A stretch of 64,000 nucleotides of DNA from Nisaea denitrificans DSM 18348 (GCF_000426505.1 NZ_AUFM01000011.1:310001-374000); one strand, 5' to 3'. Shown: positions 1 through 10,183, numbered from the stretch's first letter. A program made the numbers and translations. The notes: a model not told the origin generated them from the letters alone.

Positions 1-529
1 TGGAAGCGAGGCCCCGGGTGAAAACATAGGTGCTCGCGAAGCAGATTGCGGCGCCGATCACGGCGAAAGAGGCTGGCTGCAACAGTTCGGAGCCGGGGCG
101 CAGGATGACCAGAATGCCGGCGAAGCCGAGGGTTACTGAAGCGACGCGGGCCCGCGTCAGACGCTCTTTCAGGAAAATGGCGGCCAGGATTGCGGTCCAG
201 ATAGGCGAGCTGAATTCAAGCGAAAAGACAGCAGCGAGAGGCAGCACGCTGACCCCGAAGATCCAGCCGATCTGGCCACCGAAATGAATGATGTTGCGGC
301 CGAGATGCTCCTTGATTCGGGGCGTTTTCAGACCGGCAAGTCCGAGCTTCCAGGCATAGGGGCTGAGCAGGGCGAGACAGATCGCCGTACGCATGAAGGT
401 TACCTGGAAAACCGAAATTTCCTGGGTCAGCTCGCGCGCAGCCACGGCCATCGAGGTGAAAGAGGCAAGAGCGCCCATCATCCAGAGGACCGCGAGCAGG
501 GGCTGAGAAGGCTGGTTCGTCGTGGACAT
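1..529 (-). CDS. EamA/DMT-family transporter, partial
   Basis: The reverse strand from 529 to the window edge is open for 176 codons and begins MSTTNQPSQPLLAVLW. It is a string of hydrophobic helices with short loops typical of the drug/metabolite transporter superfamily: the segment around LPLAAVFSLEFSSPIW, followed by LKERLTRARV and GFAGILVILRPG, is the classic end of a first EamA domain, and a second domain starts just before the edge. About half of the usual 290-300 residues is present; the 3' end lies outside. EamA proteins are ten-helix inner-membrane exporters of amino acids or metabolites, but the substrate cannot be read here. The start has no strong ribosome binding site. An FNR-type palindrome lies about 20-35 bases upstream. 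The family call is firm, the substrate is unknown. Confidence 0.85.
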   Translation of the reverse strand, partial: MSTTNQPSQPLLAVLWMMGALASFTSMAVAARELTQEISVFQVTFMRTAICLALLSPYAWKLGLAGLKTPRIKEHLGRNIIHFGGQIGWIFGVSVLPLAAVFSLEFSSPIWTAILAAIFLKERLTRARVASVTLGFAGILVILRPGSELLQPASFAVIGAAICFASTYVFTRGLAS

Positions 530-549
530 GGGAGGGCTTCTTTGGGGAT

Positions 550-563
550 TTGATGCAGATCAT
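550..563. promoter_or_regulatory. FNR/Dnr-type palindrome (candidate operator)
   Basis: The bases are TTGAT-GCAG-ATCAT, one mismatch from the FNR/Anr/FixK/Dnr consensus TTGAT-N4-ATCAA. It sits in the divergent region between the EamA gene (start 529) and the Rrf2-suf operon (start 772). The surrounding 16-mer differs at one base from a second site at 6531-6544, before the last SUF gene. A regulatory role is inferred from the match and the repeated placement only. Confidence 0.45.
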
Positions 564-707
564 ATCGCTGGCTGGAGATGCCCGGCGGCAAGTGGTCGGC
601 ATCTTGCGACATTTCCTCGCCGGGGTCTTCCCTAATGTATCCCCGGTCTCAGTGCCGGTCCGGATTTAGAATCTTTCAAAAAAAATCACCGGTTTCAGAG
701 TTTCGTG

Positions 708-736
708 TTGATTTCCCCGCCAGCCGGGTTAATTAA
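708..736 (+). promoter_or_regulatory. Possible sigma70-like promoter of the suf operon
   Basis: TTGATT at 708-713 and an AT-rich AATTAA at 731-736 are separated by 17 bases, about 35 bases before the likely Rrf2 start. The -35 matches well and the -10 only moderately. This is the best candidate in the 240-base gap, but weak. Confidence 0.3.
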
Positions 737-771
737 TCGGTACGAATTTAGTCCGCTTTATGGACGGTGCG

Positions 772-1239
772 ATGCTGAAACTGAACAAGATGACAGACTA
801 TGCGGTTGTGGTGCTGGGTCAGATGGCCCGGGACCCCGGTCGTGTACGGACTGCTGCGGCACTGTCCGAAACAACGGCGATACCGCTTCCGACTGTCTCG
901 AAGCTGCTGAAGATCCTTGCCGGCGTGGGGCTCGTAACCTCGCATCGCGGGGCGAACGGTGGTTATTCAGTGGACCGGACGGCGGAGCAGGTGACTGTCG
1001 CGGATATTGTGCAGGCCATTGACGGCCCGATCGCGCTGACGGCTTGCGTGGATGACAGCGACGGCCAGTGCGAGGTCAGTAACTCCTGCCCAATAAGCGG
1101 GAACTGGAACAGGGTGAATCTCGCCGTGAGGCGGGCGCTGGAGGATGTCACTCTGGCTGATCTCCTGGACCCGACGGAAATGTTTCCGTTGCAACCCGCC
1201 GAGGCGGGGACGCGTCAGCCAGTGACGGCTGACCGCTGA
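772..1239 (+). CDS. Rrf2-family SUF operon regulator
   Basis: 155-residue Rrf2-family transcription factor. The N-terminus MLKLNKMTDYAVVVL and the winged-helix segment (about residues 25-70, ending RGANGGYSV) match the SUF-system regulators found at the head of suf operons. Three cysteines, C92, C100 and C106, lie where IscR-type proteins bind a [2Fe-2S] cluster, so it probably senses Fe-S status. The ATG at 772 is preferred to the in-frame ATG at 760: GGACGG precedes it at good distance, and family members start at this MLKL. It lies 55 bases before sufB on the same strand and very likely regulates the operon that follows. Activator or repressor cannot be told from sequence. Confidence 0.9.
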   Translation: MLKLNKMTDYAVVVLGQMARDPGRVRTAAALSETTAIPLPTVSKLLKILAGVGLVTSHRGANGGYSVDRTAEQVTVADIVQAIDGPIALTACVDDSDGQCEVSNSCPISGNWNRVNLAVRRALEDVTLADLLDPTEMFPLQPAEAGTRQPVTADR

Positions 1240-1294
1240 CGGACGAATTCGAGTGCATTTGAACGAGCGATTAAGATAGCGGGATAACACGATC

Positions 1295-2752
1295 ATGGCG
1301 GCAACTGTCGAGACAATCGAACAGGTCGAGCAGCTCGGAACCGAGAAATACAAGTACGGTTTCGTCACCGACATCGAGTCCGAGATGGCTCCGAAGGGTC
1401 TCAGCGAAGAGGTGATCCGCTTCATTTCGGCGAAGAAGGAAGAGCCGGAATGGATGCTGGAATGGCGCTTGAAGGCCTACGAGCATTTCAAGACCATGGA
1501 AGAGCCGGACTGGGCAAAGGTCGAGTATACACCCATCGATCTGAGCGATATCTATTACTACGCCGCGCCGAAGATCAAGGACCGGCCAAACAGCCTGGAC
1601 GAGGTCGATCCGGAGCTGCTGCGGACCTACGAGAAGCTCGGCATTCCGCTGAAAGAGCAGGAAGTTCTGGCCGGCGTGGTTGCGGTGGACGCGGTGTTCG
1701 ATTCCGTGTCTGTCGCGACGACCTATCGCAAGAAACTCGCCGAATACGGCGTCATCTTCTGCTCCATTTCGGAAGCCATCAAGGAGCATCCGGAGCTGGT
1801 GAAGAAGTATCTCGGCTCGGTCGTCCCGTATTCCGACAACTACTTCGCGACGCTGAACTGCGCCGTCTTCACCGACGGCTCCTTCGTCTACATCCCGAAG
1901 GGCGTGCGCTGCCCGATGGAACTCTCCACATATTTCCGCATCAACGCGGAAAACACCGGACAGTTCGAGCGCACCCTGATCATTGCCGAAGAGGGCTCCT
2001 ACGTCTCCTATCTGGAAGGTTGCACAGCCCCGCAGCGTGACGAGAATCAGCTCCATGCCGCCGTGGTTGAGCTGGTCGCGATGAAGGAAGCGGAGATCAA
2101 GTATTCGACGGTGCAGAACTGGTATCCGGGCGATGATACCGGTGCCGGGGGCATCTACAACTTCGTGACCAAACGCGGTGCCTGCCGTGGTGATAGCTCG
2201 AAGATCTCCTGGACCCAGGTGGAAACCGGCTCCGCCGTTACCTGGAAATACCCGAGCTGCATCCTGCAGGGCGACAATTCGGTCGGTGAATTCTATTCCG
2301 TCGCCATTACCAACAATGCCCAGCAGGCCGATACCGGCACCAAGATGATCCATATCGGCAAGAACACGAAGTCGACGATCATCTCCAAGGGCATCAGTGC
2401 GGGCAAGGCGGACAATACCTATCGCGGGTTGGTGAAGGTGCTGCCGGGGGCCGAAGGCGCCCGCAACTACACCCAGTGCGACAGCCTTCTGATCGGCGAT
2501 CAGTGCGGCGCCCACACGGTGCCCTACATCGAATCCCGCAATCCCTCTGCCCGGATCGAGCATGAGGCGACGACCTCGAAGATCAGCGAGGACCAGCTTT
2601 TCTACTGTTCTCAGCGCGGTCTTTCGGAAGAGGACGCGGTCTCGATCATCGTCAACGGATTCTGCAAGGAAGTCATGAAAGAGCTTCCAATGGAATTCGC
2701 CGTCGAGGCTCAAAAACTTATCGGTATCAGTCTTGAAGGCAGCGTCGGCTGA
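1295..2752 (+). CDS. sufB: Fe-S cluster assembly protein SufB
   Basis: 485 residues, close to the usual 470-495. SufB is the scaffold subunit of the cytosolic SufBC2D complex, on which sulfide and iron are built into a cluster. Conserved stretches include the core motif [11 protein letters not shown], and near the C-terminus [20 protein letters not shown], which holds the cysteine used for nascent cluster binding, then [24 protein letters not shown] lies upstream of the ATG. It is the first structural gene of a tight operon with sufC, sufD and sufS and follows the Rrf2 regulator. Confidence 0.97.
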   Translation: MAATVETIEQVEQLGTEKYKYGFVTDIESEMAPKGLSEEVIRFISAKKEEPEWMLEWRLKAYEHFKTMEEPDWAKVEYTPIDLSDIYYYAAPKIKDRPNSLDEVDPELLRTYEKLGIPLKEQEVLAGVVAVDAVFDSVSVATTYRKKLAEYGVIFCSISEAIKEHPELVKKYLGSVVPYSDNYFATLNCAVFTDGSFVYIPKGVRCPMELSTYFRINAENTGQFERTLIIAEEGSYVSYLEGCTAPQRDENQLHAAVVELVAMKEAEIKYSTVQNWYPGDDTGAGGIYNFVTKRGACRGDSSKISWTQVETGSAVTWKYPSCILQGDNSVGEFYSVAITNNAQQADTGTKMIHIGKNTKSTIISKGISAGKADNTYRGLVKVLPGAEGARNYTQCDSLLIGDQCGAHTVPYIESRNPSARIEHEATTSKISEDQLFYCSQRGLSEEDAVSIIVNGFCKEVMKELPMEFAVEAQKLIGISLEGSVG

Positions 2753-2789
2753 CGCGCCGGAATATCAAATAATACGCTCGGAGAGAGAT

Positions 2790-3551
2790 ATGGCCCTGTT
2801 GGAAATCAAGAATCTGCACGCCTCACTGGAAGAGGAAGACAAGGAAATCCTGAAAGGGATCGACCTCGTCATCCAGCCCGGCGAAGTGCATGCGATCATG
2901 GGCCCGAACGGGTCTGGCAAAAGCACGCTGTCATACGTGCTGGCTGGCCGCGACGGCTATGAGGTGACCGAAGGTGAAGTAACCTTCGACGGCAAGGATC
3001 TGCTCGAGCTGGAAGCGAACGAACGCGCTAATGAAGGCGTCTTCCTGGCTTTCCAGTATCCGGTGGAAATTCCGGGCGTTCCGGGCATGACATTCCTGCG
3101 TGAAGCGCTGAATTCCAAGCGCAAGTATCACGGCGAGGAAGAGCTGGACGCGATGCAGTTCCTCAAGCTCGTACGCGAGAAGGCGAAGGCGCTCGAAATG
3201 GGCGACGACATGCTGAAACGCGCCGTGAATGTCGGCTTCTCCGGTGGTGAGAAAAAGCGGAACGAGATCCTGCAGATGGCGGTACTTGAGCCGACCCTTT
3301 GCGTCCTGGACGAGACCGATTCCGGCCTTGATATCGATGCCCTGAAGATCGTTGCCGACGGCGTGAACGCGCTGCGCAACGAGAATCGTGGCATGCTGCT
3401 GATCACGCACTATCAGCGCCTGCTCGACTATATCCAGCCGGACTTCGTGCATGTCATGGCGGCAGGCAAGATCCAGCGTTCGGGCGGCAAGGAACTCGCG
3501 CTTGAGCTCGAGGAAAAGGGCTATGCCGATTTCACCGGCAAGGCTGCCTGA
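2790..3551 (+). CDS. sufC: Fe-S assembly ATPase SufC
   Basis: 253-residue ABC-type ATPase that powers conformational change of the SufBCD scaffold; it is soluble and not a transporter. Walker A GPNGSGKST is at residues 38-46, the signature is the SufC-specific FSGGEKKRNE, and the Walker B region reads CVLDETDSGLDIDAL. The frame is open from 2733, but the ATG at 2790 follows GGAGAGAG and gives the standard N-terminus MALLEIKNLHASLE. It sits 37 bases after sufB and 20 before sufD. Confidence 0.97.
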   Translation: MALLEIKNLHASLEEEDKEILKGIDLVIQPGEVHAIMGPNGSGKSTLSYVLAGRDGYEVTEGEVTFDGKDLLELEANERANEGVFLAFQYPVEIPGVPGMTFLREALNSKRKYHGEEELDAMQFLKLVREKAKALEMGDDMLKRAVNVGFSGGEKKRNEILQMAVLEPTLCVLDETDSGLDIDALKIVADGVNALRNENRGMLLITHYQRLLDYIQPDFVHVMAAGKIQRSGGKELALELEEKGYADFTGKAA

Positions 3552-3571
3552 ACAGGTTCGGAGAACGAGAC

Positions 3572-4900
3572 ATGCCGAACGATATGGCAAATGACAATGC
3601 GTTGCTGAAGGCTTTCAGCGCGATGCACGTTGACGGTGCGCCGGACTGGTTCGGGGCGGTTACAGCTGCGGGTGCGGAGACATTCGAAACCCTCGGCCTG
3701 CCGACCAACCGGACGGAAGCTTGGAAGTATACCAGCCTTCGCGGACTCGGCGGCCTTGCCTTCGCGGCGCCGTCGGCTGATCTGGAACCAGTTGAGATTC
3801 CGCGCGACAGCGTCGCGGACATCAAGGGGATTGAGATCGTCCTGGTGAACGGCCGGCTCGACGAAAGCCGGTCGGCGCTCGACAATCTGCCTGTCGGCCT
3901 GGCGATCACGCCCCTGTCGAAGGCGATGGAACGGGACGGCGGAGCCGTCAAACATGCGCTCCAGGACGAGAGCGCTATCGACGGCTTGCCGCTTGCGGCC
4001 CTCAGCACGGCCGGGATTACCGGCGGCGTGCTGATCGAGGTCGCCAGGAACGCCGATATCGCAAAGCCGATCCACATCATCTCCATTGGCACCGCCGGTG
4101 ACGAGCCGGTTGCTTTCGCGCCGCGCAATGTTGTCTGGGTTGGTGCGAACGCCAAGGCGACGTTGGTCGAAAGCCATGTCGGTGTGGGCGAGGGCAGCTA
4201 TTTTTCCAATTCCGTGACCCATGTCACGGTCGAGGACGAGGCGATCTTCCATCATTACAAGCTGCAGAATGAGGCCCGTTCGGCCTATCACGTGGCCATG
4301 ACCCATGTGACGTGCGGCGAGAAGGTTATCTACGACAACTTCGCCCTTTCCTGCGGCTCCAAGCTGGCCCGGAACGAGATCCGCGGCAAGCTTGACGGCT
4401 CCGAGATCCTTTATGCGGTGAACGGCGTCTACATGGCGGCGGCCAACCAGCATCTCGACAACACAACCTTCATCGAGCATGCCAAGCCGAACAGCCAGTC
4501 GCGCGAAATCTACAAGGGCGTTCTGGACGAAAACGGACGCGGCGTCTTCCAGGGCAAGATCCTGGTGCAGCGCCCGGCGCAGAAGACTGACGGTTACCAG
4601 ATGAACCGGGCCCTGTTGCTGTCCCGCAAGGCGGAAATCGACAGCAAGCCGGAGCTGGAAATCTATGCCGATGACGTAAAGTGCAGCCACGGCGCAACGG
4701 TGGGCGAACTTGATGATAATCAGCTCTTCTACCTGAAAGCCCGCGGCATTGCGGAACACGACGCCCGCAATATGCTGATCGAGGCTTACCTCCGCGATGC
4801 GCTGGAAGAAATCCGGATGGATTCCGTTGCCCAGGCCTTCGGTGCGAAAATTACCGACTGGCTGGCGGAGCGCGCGAAAAGAGAGGACGCGGCGTCATGA
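3572..4900 (+). CDS. sufD: Fe-S assembly protein SufD
   Basis: 442 residues, the SufB paralogue that completes the SufBC2D scaffold and supports iron acquisition. The beta-helix core is recognisable from SFSN-like motifs such as SYFSNSVTHVTVED and from the C-terminal KCSHGATVGELDDNQLFYL, the SufB/SufD family signature. The N-terminal helical part (TNRTEAWKYTSLRGLGG) is also typical. GGAGAACGAG precedes the ATG. The gene ends in an ATGA overlap with sufS, indicating translational coupling. Confidence 0.96.
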   Translation: MPNDMANDNALLKAFSAMHVDGAPDWFGAVTAAGAETFETLGLPTNRTEAWKYTSLRGLGGLAFAAPSADLEPVEIPRDSVADIKGIEIVLVNGRLDESRSALDNLPVGLAITPLSKAMERDGGAVKHALQDESAIDGLPLAALSTAGITGGVLIEVARNADIAKPIHIISIGTAGDEPVAFAPRNVVWVGANAKATLVESHVGVGEGSYFSNSVTHVTVEDEAIFHHYKLQNEARSAYHVAMTHVTCGEKVIYDNFALSCGSKLARNEIRGKLDGSEILYAVNGVYMAAANQHLDNTTFIEHAKPNSQSREIYKGVLDENGRGVFQGKILVQRPAQKTDGYQMNRALLLSRKAEIDSKPELEIYADDVKCSHGATVGELDDNQLFYLKARGIAEHDARNMLIEAYLRDALEEIRMDSVAQAFGAKITDWLAERAKREDAAS

Positions 4901-6126
4901 GCGAGGCAGGGTACGACGTTGACCTGATCCGGCAGGATTTCCCGATCTTGTCGACGGAAGTTCGCGGCAAGCCGCTGGTGTATCTCGACTCGGCAGCGTC
5001 GGCTCAGAAGCCGCGTCAGGTAATTGAAGCCGTGACGCGGATGTATGAGGCGGAATATTCGAACGTCAATCGCGGTCTGCATTATCTGAGTGAGCTCGCG
5101 ACAGCGCGTTACGAAGGCGCGCGTGAGAAGGTTCAGGCCTTCATCAATGCCAAGCACAGCCACGAGATCGTCTATACCCGTGGCACCACCGACGCGCTTA
5201 ACCTCGTTGCACAATCCTATGCCCGTGCCTTCCTTGAGGAAGGCGACGAGATCATCATCACCACGATGGAGCATCACTCCAACATCGTGCCGTGGCAGAT
5301 GATTCGGGACGAGAAGGGGCTGGTGCTCAAGGCCGCCGATGTCGACGAGGAGGGGGCGTTTCACCTCTCCGCGCTGGAAGCTCTGATCACGGATCGGACG
5401 AAGATCATCTCCGTGCCGCATGTCTCGAACGTACTCGGGACCGTCCTGCCGGTGAAGGAGATCGCCGCGCTGGCCCACAGGGCCGGTGCGATCCTGGTCG
5501 TGGACGGGGCGCAGGGCGTCACACATATGCCGGTTGACGTGGTCGATATCGATTGTGATTTCTACGCTTTCTCCGGGCACAAGCTCTACGGTCCGACCGG
5601 GATCGGTATCCTTTACGGTAAGGAAGCGTTGCTGGAGAAAATGCCGCCGGTGCAGGGCGGCGGCGACATGATCAACACGGTTACGATTGCGAAATCGACC
5701 TGGGCGGACCTGCCGCACAAGTTCGAGGCGGGAACGCCGCCGATCGTCCAGGCATACGGTCTCGGGGTTGCGGTCGACTATGTTAATGCCATTGGCATGT
5801 CGGCAATCGGTGCGCATGAGGCCGACGTGCTGACATACGCGACCCAGCGTCTGGCCTCTGTCGAGGGGCTGCGCCTGATTGGCACGGCGCCGGGCAAGGC
5901 GAGTGTGTTGTCCTTCGTCATGGATTGCGCCCATCCGCACGATATTTCGACGATCATCGACCAGGCCGGTGTTGCGGTGCGCGCCGGGCACCATTGCGCC
6001 CAGCCCTTGATGGAGCGGTTCGATGTGCCGGCCATGGCCCGGGCCAGTCTCGGCCTTTACAACACCCGTCAGGACATCGACGCACTCGTCGACAGTCTGG
6101 AAAAGGTGAGGGAGATCTTTTCGTGA
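4897..6126 (+). CDS. sufS: Cysteine desulfurase SufS
   Basis: 409-residue PLP-dependent group II cysteine desulfurase that removes sulfur from cysteine as an enzyme persulfide for the SUF scaffold. The PLP lysine is K229 in SGHKLYGPTGIG. The catalytic cysteine is C367 in RAGHHCAQPLM, the short-loop form typical of SufS. TMEHHSNIVPWQ provides the ring-stacking histidine region. The start overlaps sufD by four bases. No sufE or sufU partner is seen in this window, so the sulfur acceptor must be encoded elsewhere or replaced. Confidence 0.97.
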   Translation: MSEAGYDVDLIRQDFPILSTEVRGKPLVYLDSAASAQKPRQVIEAVTRMYEAEYSNVNRGLHYLSELATARYEGAREKVQAFINAKHSHEIVYTRGTTDALNLVAQSYARAFLEEGDEIIITTMEHHSNIVPWQMIRDEKGLVLKAADVDEEGAFHLSALEALITDRTKIISVPHVSNVLGTVLPVKEIAALAHRAGAILVVDGAQGVTHMPVDVVDIDCDFYAFSGHKLYGPTGIGILYGKEALLEKMPPVQGGGDMINTVTIAKSTWADLPHKFEAGTPPIVQAYGLGVAVDYVNAIGMSAIGAHEADVLTYATQRLASVEGLRLIGTAPGKASVLSFVMDCAHPHDISTIIDQAGVAVRAGHHCAQPLMERFDVPAMARASLGLYNTRQDIDALVDSLEKVREIFS

Positions 6127-6527
6127 TGCAGCCTGGACCCGGAATGCATGACTTTCTGGATATCCCGCCGCCGGAAGAAGGCATCGTTGCCGAAGTGGGT
6201 GAGCCGCTTGCCGAAGGCGTGCGTGTAGCCACGGAAGATGAGATCATCCTCGCATTGAAAGAAGTCTACGATCCGGAAATCCCGGTCGATATCTACGAGC
6301 TGGGATTGATCTACGAGATCGATATCAAGGATAATGGCGATGTCAAAATTCTGATGACGCTAACAGCGCCGGCCTGTCCGGTTGCCGGACAGCTTCCAAT
6401 TGATGTTGGTGAGAAAGCTGCCAGCGTCAAAGGTGTTGGCCGGGTGCAGGTAGAGTTGAGCTGGGAGCCGGCCTGGACACCGGAACGGATGAGCGACGAG
6501 GCCCGCCTCGCACTCAACATGTTCTAG
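6126..6527 (+). CDS. sufT: SufT-like MIP18/DUF59 Fe-S assembly protein
   Basis: 133-residue protein with a MIP18/DUF59 domain: the motif DPEIPVDIYELGLIY and the later TLTAPACPVAGQLP with its conserved cysteine are diagnostic. Such proteins in suf operons act in maturation or transfer of Fe-S clusters. The ATG at 6126 overlaps the sufS stop (TGATG); a GTG three bases earlier is an alternative, and GGTGAGGGAG lies upstream. The N-terminal 40 residues before the domain are low in conservation signal. It is coupled to sufS and followed after 59 bases by the A-type carrier. Confidence 0.9.
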   Translation: MQPGPGMHDFLDIPPPEEGIVAEVGEPLAEGVRVATEDEIILALKEVYDPEIPVDIYELGLIYEIDIKDNGDVKILMTLTAPACPVAGQLPIDVGEKAASVKGVGRVQVELSWEPAWTPERMSDEARLALNMF

Positions 6528-6530
6528 AAT

Positions 6531-6544
6531 TTGATCCAGATCAT
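6531..6544. promoter_or_regulatory. FNR/Dnr-type palindrome upstream of sufA
   Basis: TTGAT-CCAG-ATCAT sits four bases after the sufT-like stop codon and 43 bases before the A-type carrier start. With its two leading bases it matches the 548-563 site at 15 of 16 positions. A perfect TATAAT follows at 6550-6555, too close for a normal -35 to fit between. If real, the bound protein would overlap the promoter and repress it, or replace the -35 contact. Confidence 0.45.
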
Positions 6545-6586
6545 CACTATATAATGACGACAGGCTAGACAGAGGAAAGAGACAAC

Positions 6587-6940
6587 ATGTTTCAGCCCGG
6601 TAAAGCCCCGATCACATTGACGGACGCTGCCGCGGAAAGGGTCAAGTCCCTGATGGCGGCAAAACCCGAGGACGGTGTTCTTGGACTGCGCGTTGGCGTG
6701 AAAGCCAAGGGATGCTCCGGCCTCAGCTATTTCGTCGAGTACGCCAAAGAGCGGAAAAAATTCGAGGACATGGTCGAGGACAAGGGTGTCACCATTTTTG
6801 TCGACCCGACATCCGTGATGTTCATCCTCGGCTCCGAAATGGATTTCCAGGAAGACAAATATTATTCGGGCTTCGTCTTCAATAACCCGAACGAAGAAAG
6901 CCGCTGCGGCTGTGGCGAGAGCTTCAACGTCGCTTCCTGA
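6587..6940 (+). CDS. sufA: A-type Fe-S carrier (SufA/IscA family)
   Basis: 117-residue HesB/IscA-family carrier that passes clusters from the SUF scaffold to apoproteins. The three ligand cysteines are present: C43 in KAKGCSGLSY and C107 and C109 in SRCGCGESF. GAGGAAAG precedes the ATG. It closes the suf operon but may also have its own promoter, since the 59-base gap before it carries a TATAAT and an FNR-like palindrome. SufA versus ErpA-type identity cannot be settled by sequence alone. Confidence 0.93.
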   Translation: MFQPGKAPITLTDAAAERVKSLMAAKPEDGVLGLRVGVKAKGCSGLSYFVEYAKERKKFEDMVEDKGVTIFVDPTSVMFILGSEMDFQEDKYYSGFVFNNPNEESRCGCGESFNVAS

Positions 6941-7138
6941 GTTTGAAGTCCTTCCAGTAAGCTTCCCATAGGCTGAGTCCGTGCGGGATATTCTCGGTCT
7001 TTGCGCTGCAAAGATCCCTTGACCGACGTGCCGTATAGGCCTCCCCTATAATCAGAATGCTGCGCTCGCGAACAAAGGCCTGTGCGACACGGCCCGGACT
7101 CGAGAGAGGCGCACGTCATTTGAAGATGTGAGGTCGCG

Positions 7139-9961
7139 ATGCCCGATGAGACGCGTCTGGATTCCAAGGTTGAAGACGGCAAGGACGCGCCGCTGCGCGA
7201 GAATATCCGGCTCCTGGGGCGCCTGCTCGGCGACACTGTCAGGGAGCAGGAAGGTCAGGATGTTTTCGATATCATCGAGAATATCCGGCAGACCTCGATC
7301 CGCTTTCATCGCGATGACGAACTGACGGCGAAGCAGGAACTCGAGAGCATTCTCGAGCGTCTGAACCCGGACCAGTCGGTACAGGTGATTAGGGCATTCA
7401 GTTACTTCTCGCACCTCGCGAATATCGCCGAGGACCTTCATCACACCCGCCGGAACCGGGCACACGACATTGCCGGTTCAGCCGCCCGTGGAGGAACGAT
7501 CGAAGCGGCACTCGGCCGTGCTGCCGAAGCCGGGTTTTCGGCCGGCGGTCTTGAAGCTTTCTTCCGGAACGCATTGGTGAGCCCGGTGCTGACAGCGCAT
7601 CCGACGGAAGTGCGCCGCAAGAGCACGATGCGCCGTGAGATGGCTGTCGCCGATCTCATCGCCAAGCTGGAACGGGGACCGTGGACGGCGGAAGAGGCGG
7701 AGGATATCGACGCCAAGCTCGGCCGGGCGATCCTCACGCTCTGGCAGACCAATCTGCTACGCCAGAGCCGGCTTGATGTGGCGGATGAGGTCGAAAACGG
7801 CCTGACATATTACGACTACACATTCTTTCGGGAGTTGCCGCGTCTCTATTGCCGTCTCGAAGACCGGATTTCCGCCATGGATACGACCATGGACGGGAGC
7901 GAGCAGCCCGTCGAGCTGGCGTCTTTCCTGCGTATCGGCAGCTGGATCGGCGGCGACAGGGACGGCAATCCGTTCGTAACTGCTGCTGTCGTAGAGCGCA
8001 CCCTGCAGATGCAGAGCGAGCGCGTGCTCGGCTTTTATAGGTCGGAGCTTCAGAAGCTGGAGGACGAGCTCTCCCTCTCGCTGCGTATCGTATCGGTATC
8101 GGAGGAGCTGGCCGCACTTGCGGTCAACGCGGACGACGTCTCGCAACACACCGTGCTGGAGCCTTATCGCCGTGCGCTCTCGGGTATCGGCAGCCGGGTT
8201 GCGGCAACGCTGGACGCCGTGAAGGAGCCTTTGCCGACTGATGTGTTGCCCGCGCACGGAATACCGCCCGTGGCGAGCGAAGAGCGCTCCGCATTCGTCA
8301 AATATGAGAGCCCTGAAGCCCTGCGCGCGGACCTGGACATTGTGCATGCCTCTTTGGTCGCGCATGGCTCTCGCCAACTGACCGAAGGGCGTCTGCGCCG
8401 CCTGCGGCGTGCAGTCGATTGCTTCGGCTTCCATCTTGCCACCCTGGACATGCGGCAAAACTCGGAGGTGCATGCCCGTACCGTGGGGGATCTGCTGCAG
8501 GCGGTTGGGGCGGTGCCCGACTACACGGCTCTGAAAGAGGATGAGCGGGTTGCTCTGCTCTCATCGGAGCTGGGCAATCTCCGCCCGCTCCTGCGTCCAT
8601 TCGAGAACTATTCGGAGGAAACCGAGAAGGAGCTGGCGATCTTCAGGGCTGCTTCGGCGGCACACAGGCGCTATGGACCGCGTGCGATTACCACCGCGAT
8701 CATCTCCAACACCCAGAGCGTCTCGGATCTGCTTGAACTGGCAATCCTTCTGAAGGAGGTCGGCCTCGTCACGCCGGAAGGCCGAAGCGCCGTCAATATC
8801 GTCCCGCTGTTCGAGACCATTGAGGATTTGCGCAATTGCGTCGGCATCATGGACCGGCTCCTGTCAATCCCGGCCTATCGCGCTCTGGTGGATGATCTTG
8901 GCGGCGTTCAGGAAGTCATGCTTGGTTATTCCGACAGCAACAAGGACGGCGGCTATCTGACGTCCGGCTGGGAGCTCTACAAGGCCGAGATCGCGTTGAT
9001 CGAGCTGTTCCGGCATCACAATGTCCGGCTGCGCCTGTTTCATGGCCGTGGCGGCACTGTCGGGCGCGGCGGCGGTCCGAGTTTCGAAGCCATTCTGGCC
9101 CAGCCGGCCGGTGCGGTGGACGGTCATATCCGCCTGACAGAGCAGGGCGAGATCATCTCCAGCAAGTACACGAACCCGGATCTTGGGCGTAGAAACCTGG
9201 AGATCCTTGCCGCCGCATGCCTTGAAGCCTCGCTGTTGCGGCCGGATCGGGACGATGTTCCGTCTGAATTTCTGGAGGCCATGGAAGAGCTCTCGGCCAG
9301 CGCTTTCAAGGCCTATCGCGCGCTGGTCTATGAAACCCCGCGCTTCGACGAGTATTTCTGGGGTTCGACGGTCATCAATGAAATTGCCACTCTCAACATC
9401 GGCTCGCGCCCAGCGTCCCGGAAGAAACTCGGAAAGATAGCCGATCTGCGTGCCATTCCCTGGGTTTTCAGCTGGTCGCAATGCCGCCTGATGCTGCCCG
9501 GATGGTACGGCTTCGGAAGTGCCTTCCAGTCATGGCTGGAAGCACATCCGGATGATGGACTGGACCGCCTTCGGGCGATGTATCGGGAGTGGCCGTTCTT
9601 CAAGGCGCAGCTTTCAAACATGGCGATGGTTCTGTCCAAGACCAATATCGCGATCGCATCGCGCTATGCCGATCTGGTTGAAGACGGGGAATTGCGGGAT
9701 GCGATTTTCCAGCGGATTCGCGATGAAAGGGAAGCCTCCATCGAGGCTCTGCTCCAGATCATGCAGGATGAAACCCTGCTCGATGGGAACCCTCTGTTGT
9801 CACGGTCGATCTCGAACCGTTTCCCCTATCTCGATCCGCTGAACCACCTGCAGGTCAATCTGCTCCGCGACTATCGCCGTGATGCGGAGGACCCGAAGGT
9901 GCTGCGTGGTATCCAGCTTACGATCAACGGGATCGCAGCAGGGCTCCGCAACAGCGGCTGA
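7139..9961 (+). CDS. ppc: Phosphoenolpyruvate carboxylase
   Basis: 940 residues, normal for bacterial PEP carboxylase, the anaplerotic enzyme converting PEP and bicarbonate to oxaloacetate. The catalytic histidine H154 lies in [12 protein letters not shown]. The glycine-rich PEP-binding loop [13 protein letters not shown] is at about residues 634-646. [17 protein letters not shown] follows, and the C-terminus ends in the conserved [18 protein letters not shown] precedes the ATG. The gene stands alone on the plus strand; a TATAAT-like element lies at 7047-7052 without a convincing -35. No regulatory gene is adjacent. Confidence 0.97.
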   Translation: MPDETRLDSKVEDGKDAPLRENIRLLGRLLGDTVREQEGQDVFDIIENIRQTSIRFHRDDELTAKQELESILERLNPDQSVQVIRAFSYFSHLANIAEDLHHTRRNRAHDIAGSAARGGTIEAALGRAAEAGFSAGGLEAFFRNALVSPVLTAHPTEVRRKSTMRREMAVADLIAKLERGPWTAEEAEDIDAKLGRAILTLWQTNLLRQSRLDVADEVENGLTYYDYTFFRELPRLYCRLEDRISAMDTTMDGSEQPVELASFLRIGSWIGGDRDGNPFVTAAVVERTLQMQSERVLGFYRSELQKLEDELSLSLRIVSVSEELAALAVNADDVSQHTVLEPYRRALSGIGSRVAATLDAVKEPLPTDVLPAHGIPPVASEERSAFVKYESPEALRADLDIVHASLVAHGSRQLTEGRLRRLRRAVDCFGFHLATLDMRQNSEVHARTVGDLLQAVGAVPDYTALKEDERVALLSSELGNLRPLLRPFENYSEETEKELAIFRAASAAHRRYGPRAITTAIISNTQSVSDLLELAILLKEVGLVTPEGRSAVNIVPLFETIEDLRNCVGIMDRLLSIPAYRALVDDLGGVQEVMLGYSDSNKDGGYLTSGWELYKAEIALIELFRHHNVRLRLFHGRGGTVGRGGGPSFEAILAQPAGAVDGHIRLTEQGEIISSKYTNPDLGRRNLEILAAACLEASLLRPDRDDVPSEFLEAMEELSASAFKAYRALVYETPRFDEYFWGSTVINEIATLNIGSRPASRKKLGKIADLRAIPWVFSWSQCRLMLPGWYGFGSAFQSWLEAHPDDGLDRLRAMYREWPFFKAQLSNMAMVLSKTNIAIASRYADLVEDGELRDAIFQRIRDEREASIEALLQIMQDETLLDGNPLLSRSISNRFPYLDPLNHLQVNLLRDYRRDAEDPKVLRGIQLTINGIAAGLRNSG

Positions 9962-10183
9962 GCGGCAAGAGGCTCAACGGAAAATATTTCAGCCTTCCAT
10001 CCCGGTGGGCGGTTCCGGTTATACTCCTTCGTCAGCCAAAGCTGCGAAGCTTCCAGCCAGTGTGAACAGGCGCCACAGGCACAGCCTGTCGATTTGCCTT
10101 GTGTCCGCAGCCAATAGTTCCATATTTATCGAACAAAGCAATAAGCGGGGTGCGCCACCCGGCGCTGCCCGACAGGAAGTTTT

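Noticed and set aside
1271-2713. 480-codon open frame antisense to sufB
   Set aside because: sufB is fully supported by family motifs; the antisense frame lacks them and is typical of GC-rich codon usage.
3521-5994. Long minus-strand frames under sufD and sufS
   Set aside because: Same cause: the coding strand is strongly supported, the shadows are not protein-like.
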